Below are positions 17,686 to 25,502 of a stretch of 64,000 nucleotides of DNA, piece after piece. The position numbers and the translations under genes are program-made. Each line of letters begins with the position of its first letter. The stretch's first letter is position 1. The notes below the pieces were generated by a model. That model searched no databases. It worked only from the letters and a program-made list of their open reading frames with translations, and had not been told where the DNA came from. Source of the stretch: Rheinheimera sp. UJ63 (GTDB lineage Bacteria; Pseudomonadota; Gammaproteobacteria; Enterobacterales; Alteromonadaceae); the NCBI RefSeq assembly GCF_021568285.1, contig NZ_JAKGTQ010000001.1, forward strand, positions 1,054,001 through 1,118,000, read 5' to 3'.

Positions 17686-18942
17686 TTAATGCTTTTGTGT
17701 AACGCTTCGTTGACCCGCCCGGTGCTCGCGTGCTTGCGGTCTTTTTGCTGCAACGGCTCGTGGCGCTTTGCTGTTAGCCGTGGTAACAGGTAAAGGTTGC
17801 TGCGGCGTAAAACCGGCAATCATCTGTCTGGGCAGTAATTGCTTAATTAACCGCTCAATACCCACCAACTCTTTTAACTCTTCTGCACACACTAATGACA
17901 CAGCTAAACCTGCGGCCCCAGCGCGACCCGTGCGGCCAATGCGGTGCACGTAGTCTTCAGGAACATTGGGTAATTCAAAGTTGACGACTTGTGGCAATTG
18001 CTGAATATCTAAACCACGGGCGGCGATATCGGTCGCCACTAACACCCGTACTCCGCCCGCTTTAAATTCAGCGAGGGCTTTAGTACGCGCGTTTTGGCTT
18101 TTATTACCATGGATAGCCATGGCCGTGATGCCTGCTTTTTCTAATTGCAGCGTCAGCTTGTTGGCGCCGTGTTTGGTTTTGGTGAACACCAACACCTGCT
18201 GCCATTTATGCTCGTTAATTTGTTGAATGAGCAAGGCGGCTTTTTGGCTTTTATCTACCGGATACAGCCACTGTTCGATGCGCTCGACCGTACTGTTTGG
18301 CGGAGTCACCGTCACTTCTAACGGATCGTTTAACAGGCCTTTTGCCAAAGTACGAATTTCGTTGGAAAAGGTTGCCGAAAACAACAGGTTTTGCCGCTTA
18401 GGTGGTAATAACGCTAAGATTTTTTTAATGTCGCGAATAAAGCCCATATCGAGCATACGGTCAGCTTCATCTAACACCAGCACTTCAAGCTGATTAAAGC
18501 GCACGGCATTTTGCTGATATAAATCCATTAAACGCCCTGGCGTGGCAATCAGAATATCAACGCCTTTGCGAAGCGCCATCATTTGCGGGTTAATTTTCAC
18601 GCCACCAAACACTAAAGTGCTACGCAGTGGTAAGTATTTACCATATAACGCCACGTTTTCTGCGATTTGCGCAGCTAACTCGCGAGTTGGCGTTAAGATT
18701 AAAGCACGCACTTGGTTAGCTTGTACTTTACGTCCTTGCGTTCGGCCTTCCGCTAATAATTGTAATAAGGGTAAAGTGAAGCCGGCCGTTTTACCGGTTC
18801 CGGTTTGCGCGGCTGCCATCAAGTCGCGCCCTGCTAACACGGCAGGGATGGCTTGTTGCTGGATAGGTGATGGTGTGGTGTAACCTTTTTCTGCTACAGC
18901 TTTTAAAATGTCAGCCGATAACGGTAAATCTGTAAATTGCAT
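17686..18942 (-). CDS. rhlE: DEAD-box ATP-dependent RNA helicase RhlE
   Basis: A 418-residue DEAD-box helicase. The Q motif ([12 protein letters not shown]) is at about residues 22-33, motif I AQTGTGKT at 45-52, then [22 protein letters not shown], and in the second RecA domain DIAARGLDI and HRIGRTGR. The C-terminal tail after about residue 370 is basic and low-complexity ([19 protein letters not shown]), as in RhlE members. RhlE unwinds RNA in ribosome assembly and RNA decay in the cytoplasm. It stands alone with a 273-bp AT-rich gap upstream, which could hold a cold-inducible leader, though no element was recognised. Confidence 0.93.
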   Translation of the reverse strand: MQFTDLPLSADILKAVAEKGYTTPSPIQQQAIPAVLAGRDLMAAAQTGTGKTAGFTLPLLQLLAEGRTQGRKVQANQVRALILTPTRELAAQIAENVALYGKYLPLRSTLVFGGVKINPQMMALRKGVDILIATPGRLMDLYQQNAVRFNQLEVLVLDEADRMLDMGFIRDIKKILALLPPKRQNLLFSATFSNEIRTLAKGLLNDPLEVTVTPPNSTVERIEQWLYPVDKSQKAALLIQQINEHKWQQVLVFTKTKHGANKLTLQLEKAGITAMAIHGNKSQNARTKALAEFKAGGVRVLVATDIAARGLDIQQLPQVVNFELPNVPEDYVHRIGRTGRAGAAGLAVSLVCAEELKELVGIERLIKQLLPRQMIAGFTPQQPLPVTTANSKAPRAVAAKRPQAREHRAGQRSVTQKH

Positions 18943-19215
18943 GCGTATTCCCGCAATTGTCGCTGCGAAAATCTCTGCCCGCAGCTGCAGTACCCTTCCA
19001 AATGAAGGGCGCGCAGCTTACATGATATTGCAACAAAAGACGAGTAAATCACTTACTTAGTCCCGTTAATTGGTAATTGCGCGGTGAATCGTACAGAAAA
19101 TAACTTTTTCGTAAAACGAAAAGTTTTAATTTCAACTTTTGCTCTATTGCTACTTTGCAGCCTAGATCGGGAGTGGTATTTTGTTTTATAAATCAAATAA
19201 TATCGGGGCTTAGTT

Positions 19216-20637
19216 TTGAATCTTGCGCTTCCCAAAAAATCGGTTTTTGTGCGGAACCTTGAGCAGCTATTGGCACAGTTTTATAGCACTCACCAAGCGT
19301 GTTTTTATAACGAGGCGATAGATTTTTTTGCGCAATATCAAGAGCAACAACGTGCTTTACGCCAAGCGGAATTTGTTTGGAAGCAAAGTCAGCAAGCGGG
19401 TGATATTGCCGAAGTACAACGCAAAAACCGCAGCCTTTTTACTGATCTGCAATTTGAAGACGAAAAGCGCCGTATCCGTTGCTGGACGTTGTTGCGCCAA
19501 GCCGCAGAAGCCCTGCTAAAACTGAGTGAAGGTACCACACCGCTCGAAACCCAAACGGCCAGTGCTCGCTTGCTCGGTGGTTTGTTAATGACCGCAAGTT
19601 CAAATAAACGCAAAACGGTCTTACTGGAAAACGCTTATAAACCCTGTTATCGCGCCTTACTCACCTTACGCTTGTTAGAAGACTTATTAGAACAAAACAT
19701 CTTAAAAGAACCGCTCTGGCAAGAATGGTATAAAGAACGCAATGTGGGCTCTTTAACCGACTGCCCCTATCGGCAAAACCTACAAATACCGATAGTGATG
19801 GGCTGTATCATTCAACATGCAGGCTTAATGTGCTTACCGGCACAGCAATTGCTCGCAAAACAAACTGGCGGTGACAAGGCCGATCGAGCCTTGACTCAAG
19901 AGCAACGGCAAGAGCTATTAAGCCATTGCCTTACCGGCAGCCTCGACTTATTAAAATACGGCCTGGGCGAGTTACCTTTCAGGGGTAATAAACGCGAAGA
20001 ACGTGACTTACACCAACAGCAACAACAGCGTTTACAAAAACAATTACAACGTTTTATTAGTGCCAAACCCAATACCCCGCTGGGCAGCTTATTTAAAGTG
20101 CCGCAAGCTTATGCCTCTGTCGCCTTACCGGGCCGGCCGCGCTATAACTATGAAGCCTTACCTAAAGCAGCATTGTTAATGCGAGATGGTGTGCAACGTG
20201 GTGATTACCATGGTGTGTTAGTTGATAGACTGTTTCGGATTGTTGGTTTGTTCCCGCAAGGCTATGGCGTAGTGTTCACGCCACTGGGTGATGATGGTAA
20301 ACCACAAATGAAATATGAGTTTGCTATTGTGAACACCCTTTATCCCGAAAAGCCGGATCAACCTGGCTGTCGAGTGGTCAGCCGTAATATGCAATATCGC
20401 AATACGGGGCATAATATTAGTTTAAGCAGTGAGCTGAATTTATTTTTTAAACCCGCGCGGGACCGTTTAAAGCGGCTACCAGAAGAGCGGTTAAAAGAAT
20501 TGCTGAATATGCTGTTTAAAGACGGCGAAGAGAACTACATGAATGTACTCTTGCCCAAATGCTGGTACCCAGAAAGCTTCTTTAGCGTGCCAGAAAACCA
20601 GAACCTATGGCAAACCGTGCATTTAAAACAAAACTAA
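19216..20637 (+). CDS. Unrecognised protein with degenerate HD-GYP-like features
   Basis: A 473-residue soluble protein starting at TTG, with GGGG about 8 nt upstream; an internal GTG (VRNLEQ) is a weaker alternative. I cannot assign a function. The helical N-terminal half has a Glu/Gln-rich segment (about 35-100). A helix at about 192-213, IPIVMGCIIQHAGLMCLP, has the spacing of an HD-domain helix, but the HD pair is replaced by HAG. The C-terminal segment at 337-372, DRLFRIVGLFPQGYGVVF and onward, resembles the tail of HD-GYP proteins, where a YPxGxxV loop precedes a beta hairpin. It may be an inactive HD-GYP relative. It lies near the EAL-HDOD gene but on the other strand, and is monocistronic. 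Confidence 0.75.
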   Translation: MNLALPKKSVFVRNLEQLLAQFYSTHQACFYNEAIDFFAQYQEQQRALRQAEFVWKQSQQAGDIAEVQRKNRSLFTDLQFEDEKRRIRCWTLLRQAAEALLKLSEGTTPLETQTASARLLGGLLMTASSNKRKTVLLENAYKPCYRALLTLRLLEDLLEQNILKEPLWQEWYKERNVGSLTDCPYRQNLQIPIVMGCIIQHAGLMCLPAQQLLAKQTGGDKADRALTQEQRQELLSHCLTGSLDLLKYGLGELPFRGNKREERDLHQQQQQRLQKQLQRFISAKPNTPLGSLFKVPQAYASVALPGRPRYNYEALPKAALLMRDGVQRGDYHGVLVDRLFRIVGLFPQGYGVVFTPLGDDGKPQMKYEFAIVNTLYPEKPDQPGCRVVSRNMQYRNTGHNISLSSELNLFFKPARDRLKRLPEERLKELLNMLFKDGEENYMNVLLPKCWYPESFFSVPENQNLWQTVHLKQN

Positions 20638-20835
20638 GTAAAAACTCAGGTTTTCGCCGCTTTTACGCTGTATTTAATTGCAGTAAACAACATACAGACG
20701 GTATGTCGTCTACTGCCAGTACGGTGGTTTCACTTATTTTGGTGGCATTACCCATCCAACATTAGTGTCTCTTCCTCAGCGCGGTTTTGTTGCACGTTCT
20801 TTTAACAGCACGCTGTCAGCATAAACGTTTAGCCT

Positions 20836-22338
20836 TTACTGCTGGGCCGCGCTTTGCTGCAAAAATTGTTGGTGACTAGGTAATTGGGCTGCGGTGCGCT
20901 GCATAATTAACTGGATATCATCTAAAAAGCCGGTTAACTGCCCAGCTGACAAACTCTCCGCCAAGGGATGATAGTGCTTAGGTAATACATGTTGCCCTAG
21001 CATCACTTGCTGCCAAGCTACTTCGGTAAATAACTCATCTTGTTGACGAAACACCGCAGCATTTTCAGCAAACAGCGCTATACGTTGCGCCAGCGAATCA
21101 GGCAAGGTCATTTGCTGACAATATTGCCACAAGCCCTGATCAGTGCGCTGATTTAAATGATAATGCAGAATAATAAAATCACGGATAGCACAGTATTCCT
21201 CAGCGGATTGCCGATTATATTCTTGGCGTAATTTAGCCATATCCAGCGAAGTAGGAAAGCACTGTACTAAACGCACTATGGCACTTTGGATCAGATGAAT
21301 ACTGGTCGATTCTAACGGTTCGAGAAAGCCACTTGATAAGCCAATCGCCACACAGTTGTGCTGCCATTGCTGTTTACGCCGGCCCGTTACAAAGCTAATT
21401 TTGCGCGGATCGGCTAAGGCCGGTGCATCTAAATGATGCATTAAGGTGTGCTGTGCTTGTTCATCGCTTAAAAATTGGCTGCTGTACACCAAGCCATTAC
21501 CGGTTCGATGCTGTAACGGAATACGCCATTGCCAACCGGCATCTCGGGCGATAGCACGCGTGTACGGTAAAATAGGTTGTGTTGCGGCCGACGGCACGGC
21601 TAAAGCGCTGTCACAAGGCAACCAGTGTTGCCAATCTTCATAGCCTACGGCTAATTGCTGCCCAATTAATAAAGCGCGACTGCCCGAACAATCAATAAAT
21701 AAATCGGCTGCCAACTTTTGGCCATCGGTTAATACCACCTCTGCAATCGCCTCAGAAGGATGCTGGGTTACCGCAGCGATAGTGCCTTCGGTGCGGCTAA
21801 CGCCTAAACGCTCACTGTATCGGCGTAAAAAAGCGGCATATAAACCGGCGTCAAAATGATAGGCATGCACTAAACCTTGTAAGGGTGTATTCGGAATTTG
21901 CGCTAAAGGCTGATATTTACCGGCACGCGCGGCCTGATAATTTAATGAAAACTCCCAAAAACTGCGGCTATCACCGCGAGCCCGTGCCGCCAACCAAAAA
22001 TGATGAAACGAGGTAAAACCCAAGGGTTTGCCAATAGGACCAAAGGCATGCATGTAACTGTCGCCCGGCTTGCCCCAATTCTCAAATTGAATGCCTAATT
22101 TGATGGTGCCTTTGGTGGCTTGCAAAAACTCGGCTTCGTTAATACCGAGCGCCGCATTGAAGTGTTGAATGGCCGGAATGGTTGCTTCGCCCACACCAAC
22201 AGTGGCAATAGCATCAGATTCAATAAGTTGGATTTGTACTTGTTGGCCCATAAACCTTGCCAGCATAGCGGCCGTCATCCAGCCTGCTGTACCACCGCCA
22301 ACAATTAATACTTTTTTAATCGCGCGTTGCTGCATCAT
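20836..22338 (-). CDS. Flavin-dependent tryptophan-halogenase family protein
   Basis: A 500-residue flavoprotein of the tryptophan halogenase family. It has the FAD motif GGGTAGW (14-20), VGVGEATIP, the conserved lysine in TIKLGIQFENW (Lys80, equivalent to the HOCl-relay lysine), the WxWxIP halogenase signature (WQWRIP) and LEPLESTSIH. All key halogenase features are therefore kept. Genes of this type recur beside TonB receptors in carbohydrate-uptake loci of Alteromonadales, Xanthomonadales and Caulobacterales, where their substrate is unknown; one studied homologue (BrvH) brominates indole. It lies 78 nt downstream of the TonB receptor on the same strand, but with a strong terminator in between, so expression should be well below that of the receptor. 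Confidence 0.93.
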   Translation of the reverse strand: MMQQRAIKKVLIVGGGTAGWMTAAMLARFMGQQVQIQLIESDAIATVGVGEATIPAIQHFNAALGINEAEFLQATKGTIKLGIQFENWGKPGDSYMHAFGPIGKPLGFTSFHHFWLAARARGDSRSFWEFSLNYQAARAGKYQPLAQIPNTPLQGLVHAYHFDAGLYAAFLRRYSERLGVSRTEGTIAAVTQHPSEAIAEVVLTDGQKLAADLFIDCSGSRALLIGQQLAVGYEDWQHWLPCDSALAVPSAATQPILPYTRAIARDAGWQWRIPLQHRTGNGLVYSSQFLSDEQAQHTLMHHLDAPALADPRKISFVTGRRKQQWQHNCVAIGLSSGFLEPLESTSIHLIQSAIVRLVQCFPTSLDMAKLRQEYNRQSAEEYCAIRDFIILHYHLNQRTDQGLWQYCQQMTLPDSLAQRIALFAENAAVFRQQDELFTEVAWQQVMLGQHVLPKHYHPLAESLSAGQLTGFLDDIQLIMQRTAAQLPSHQQFLQQSAAQQ

Positions 22339-22358
22339 CCGTCTGTTGTCTCCATGAT

Positions 22359-22395
22359 AAAAAAGCCCCTGGTTATCGATGATAACAGCAGGGGC
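22359..22395 (-). terminator. Strong terminator between TonB receptor and halogenase genes
   Basis: GCCCCTG (22365-22371) pairs with CAGGGGC (22389-22395), and inside it GTTATC pairs with GATAAC around a GAT loop, giving a 13-bp stem with a small bulge. On the minus strand six T follow (complement of 22359-22364). The element lies 20 nt after the receptor stop and 21 nt before the halogenase start. Confidence 0.9.
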
Positions 22396-22416
22396 GGCTT
22401 AGTCAGTTAGACTTTA

Positions 22417-25125
22417 TTAAAACTTATATGACACACCGGCCATAAATGAGCGACCGTAGCGCTGATACTCAATCACGCGACGCGTGTCATCACCTTCAAC
22501 CCGCACAAAAGGTTCATCGGTAATGTTGTTCGCTTGCAGTAGCAAGGTCAGACCTTCATAGTCACCCGAGAAGCTGTAGCTTAGCTGAGCGTCCACTACG
22601 GTTTCTGCTTCAATCATACGTAAGTTACGGCCATTACCAAAGCCAGAGATTTCACCTAAGAAGTCTGAACGGTAACGGCTGCTGATCCGCGCAGAGAAGC
22701 CTTCGTTTTCGTAGTAGAACGTTAAGTTAGCCACTTTCTCTGATAAACCGGGTAACGGCGTAGCAGGATCATCAGGATTCGCTTTGATATTACTGTCTGT
22801 CCAAGAACCGGTTAATACCGCACCGAAGTTATCTAACGCTGGCGTTAACATGCCGCCACTAGCCGATAAGGTAAATTCTAAACCGTTGATCCGACCGCCT
22901 TCACCATTTTGTGGTGTCGTCGCAATACCTTGGTTAATCACTGGCACTTCGCCACCTGATGGGAAACCGGTAAAATCTTGGATCACGCGCTGATCATAGA
23001 TGTAGCTTTCTAAATCTTTGTAGAACGCTGCAATGGCCACATAACCATTACTGTTGTCGAAATACTGCTCGTAAGAAACATCCAGTGAATTAGCAATCCA
23101 TGGGCGTAAGGCGGGGTTACCACCACCGGCGCTCCAAGGAGAGTTTTGCTCTGGCGTTGCTTGTGCGTTATTCAGTGCAGGGTTAAAGCCGAAATCTTGG
23201 CTCGCCCGCATCTGATCCATCCGCGCCCGTGCCATAGTCCGCGCTAAACCAACACGGACATATTTCGCCATACCTACTTCAAAATTCAGGTTTAAGCTTG
23301 GCAGCACTTCCCAGTATTTGTCACCACCGTCTAAACGGAAAGACGACACGTTAATACCTGAGCCTGACGCCGCTAACGCAAAAGAAGATTGGTCAGTGTG
23401 CACTAATTGCGTACCCACATTACCGGTGACGGGGATTTCACCAATACGGCTGTTAATACCCACTTTGATATAACCGGTGATCACGTCTTCTTCTACGTTC
23501 CAGTCTTTAATCAAAACGTCAGCATTCGGGTTACGCACTTTGACGAGCGCACCGGTATCAATCAACTCTCGCGGATCGTAGCTCACCATACCTGGAATAC
23601 CAAAAGCCGCTAGGCTGGTGGTGCCGGCTACGTTCGGGATCGGCGCAGATAAGGCGCCATTAGGTAATGCCAGGAAGAACTCGTTAGCTTGCTTGTCTTT
23701 TTCACGGTTGCTGTAGTTAATGCCCACTTCTAATGAATCGAAGTTCTCACTCTCTAGCATGGTTTGTGCACTAAAGCGCAGCTGATTCAAATCATCGGTA
23801 ATACCAGGTGAGTTGAAATAACCTAACTGTCCGCCAGGGATAATATCGCCACCCCAACCTTGCGGGCTGGTTAATAAAATTAAGCTGGGATCCGCATAGT
23901 TAAGCGTAGTGTTAAACACCGGGCCATTCGGGCCCATGGCGAAAGATAAGTTATCTAAAGCGCCTGATCCAGCAGGGCCAGTACCGGCATCTGATTCTAA
24001 AATTAAATCGGTACGGTCTAAGGATGAGTGACTAATATCTAACGTAGCATCCCAACGATCAGATAACTTGAACTCGTTTTTCCAACCCAGCGAGAATAAT
24101 TCACTTTCGCGGTAGTTGCCGTGGTTACGCACAATGCCTTTTACGCCAGTGTAGCCACCTGAGGTCACTAAACCGTCTTCAACCGTTGCATTAACCAGTG
24201 GTGCGCCACCCCAAAATAAGGGTAACTCAATAAAGCTGGTGCGCTGCGTTTCATCAAACTGTGAATAATAGAAATCGAGAGTGCTGCTGAATTTATCGCT
24301 GGGCTTGTATTCTAACACGCCGATAAAACCGTCGCGCTCTAATAAGTTAGAGTTTGCATACACTTTGCCGCCGCCGATCACTTTATTGCCATCCGCTGTA
24401 TCAGCATAACCCCATGCTTCAAACCGCTCGATTTGCACTGGGTTAGACATGTTGGCATAACCTAAGGCCACGCCAATGGTGTTATCGGCAAATTGGTCAA
24501 TATAAGAGATGCTAAAACGTTTACCCGTGTCATCGGCACCGGCATTTAAGGCATCAATTTGGCTCCATTCGTAACGCGCGTTCACCACTACCGTGGTTTC
24601 ACCGTGTGTTAATGGGCTAACCAAACGCATATCCGCCGTACCAGCTAAACCTTGGCCCAGCAAAGCCGCGTCTGGCGTTTTATAAACGACCACGCCACTG
24701 AGTAATTCAGATGGATACTGGTCGAACTCGACGCCGCGGTTGTCGCCTGAGCTGACTTGCTCACGGCCATTTAATAACGCGGTAGAGAAATCGGGTGCTA
24801 AACCACGGATACTGATGACCTGGCTGCGACCATTTAAACGCTGTGCCGTTAAACCGGGTAAGCGAGCTAATGATTCAGCAATACTGACGTCAGGTAACTT
24901 ACCAATGTCTTCTGCAGAAACCGCTTCTACAATTGAACTATTGAACATCTTAATGTTCTGAGACTCTTGCAAGCTGCGGCGAAAACCACGTACTGAAATC
25001 ACTTCAATCGCTTCTTCTTGCGCTTGAGCGGCTTGTGCGTCTGTCGCTTCTTGTGCCAACGCCATTGAGCTGCTACCCGCTGCCGCTAACGCCAATGTCA
25101 GCATACTGAGTTTAAATTTATTCAT
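22417..25125 (-). CDS. TonB-dependent outer-membrane receptor, maltodextrin type
   Basis: A 902-residue TonB-dependent receptor with a signal peptide (about residues 1-24, ending ALAQ), a TonB box near EVISVRGFRRS, a plug domain (VEAVSAEDIGKLPDVSIAESL, then RLPGL and ISIRGLAPDF) and a 22-strand-type barrel ending in aromatic YKF. It closely follows the pattern of MalA-like receptors that import maltodextrins across the outer membrane using TonB energy. There is no SusD partner nearby. It is divergent from malQ, with two LacI-type operators in the 377-bp gap, and followed by a strong terminator, then the halogenase gene. Substrate is inferred from locus context. Confidence 0.93.
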   Translation of the reverse strand: MNKFKLSMLTLALAAAGSSSMALAQEATDAQAAQAQEEAIEVISVRGFRRSLQESQNIKMFNSSIVEAVSAEDIGKLPDVSIAESLARLPGLTAQRLNGRSQVISIRGLAPDFSTALLNGREQVSSGDNRGVEFDQYPSELLSGVVVYKTPDAALLGQGLAGTADMRLVSPLTHGETTVVVNARYEWSQIDALNAGADDTGKRFSISYIDQFADNTIGVALGYANMSNPVQIERFEAWGYADTADGNKVIGGGKVYANSNLLERDGFIGVLEYKPSDKFSSTLDFYYSQFDETQRTSFIELPLFWGGAPLVNATVEDGLVTSGGYTGVKGIVRNHGNYRESELFSLGWKNEFKLSDRWDATLDISHSSLDRTDLILESDAGTGPAGSGALDNLSFAMGPNGPVFNTTLNYADPSLILLTSPQGWGGDIIPGGQLGYFNSPGITDDLNQLRFSAQTMLESENFDSLEVGINYSNREKDKQANEFFLALPNGALSAPIPNVAGTTSLAAFGIPGMVSYDPRELIDTGALVKVRNPNADVLIKDWNVEEDVITGYIKVGINSRIGEIPVTGNVGTQLVHTDQSSFALAASGSGINVSSFRLDGGDKYWEVLPSLNLNFEVGMAKYVRVGLARTMARARMDQMRASQDFGFNPALNNAQATPEQNSPWSAGGGNPALRPWIANSLDVSYEQYFDNSNGYVAIAAFYKDLESYIYDQRVIQDFTGFPSGGEVPVINQGIATTPQNGEGGRINGLEFTLSASGGMLTPALDNFGAVLTGSWTDSNIKANPDDPATPLPGLSEKVANLTFYYENEGFSARISSRYRSDFLGEISGFGNGRNLRMIEAETVVDAQLSYSFSGDYEGLTLLLQANNITDEPFVRVEGDDTRRVIEYQRYGRSFMAGVSYKF

Positions 25126-25247
25126 AACCCTACCTTCCCCGGTCTGTTGTTGTTTTATTGCTGCGAAATCCGTAAGCCTGCCTGTAATTAATCAGTCTCG
25201 GTTTCGCCATGCTCATTTATTAAACTTATTCTGTCGTTCACTCAAGA

Positions 25248-25261
25248 TGAATACGTATTCA
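25248..25261. promoter_or_regulatory. LacI-type (MalR-like) operator, site 3 (TonB receptor side)
   Basis: TGAATACGTATTCA, extendable to the 16-bp palindrome ATGAATACGTATTCAT, lies 123 nt upstream of the TonB receptor start. It is identical in core to the site upstream of the MFS gene, at nearly the same distance from the start codon (122 nt there). Confidence 0.88.
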
Positions 25262-25416
25262 TAAGCAAAATTATGCCCAAATGCTGTGCATCGCGAGATA
25301 AGCCTGCACCTTGAACGCACAAAGCTAACATTGGTAGAACTTTGTTTTTTCTTGAAAAAAACAGCACGCCACGCATAAAACATCGTTATTAAGCAGAAGT
25401 TTGCACCAAAATGAAC

Positions 25417-25430
25417 TGCATACGTATGCA
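25417..25430. promoter_or_regulatory. LacI-type (MalR-like) operator, site 4 (malQ side)
   Basis: The perfect palindrome TGCATACGTATGCA lies 73 nt upstream of malQ. It matches site 2 exactly, again at nearly the same distance from the gene (72 nt there). Centres of sites 3 and 4 are 169 bp apart, so looping between them is possible. The rest of the 377-bp gap (25126-25502) shows no gene. Confidence 0.88.
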
Positions 25431-25502
25431 GCATGTTCCCTAATGTCAGGGAGCTGTTTATGCTTGTGAGGGTAATATCTACACCAGACTAACAGGTGCT
25501 TT

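Noticed and set aside
18943-19215. Small RNA or cold-shock leader ahead of rhlE
   Set aside because: The gap is AT-rich, but I could not find a terminator or conserved element to support one.
20836-22338. Halogenase as part of an antibiotic gene cluster
   Set aside because: No NRPS, PKS or tailoring genes are adjacent; the neighbours are a TonB receptor and sugar enzymes.
25213-25434. Small open frame in the TonB receptor/malQ gap
   Set aside because: It spans the two operators, has no ribosome binding site and looks like chance coding.
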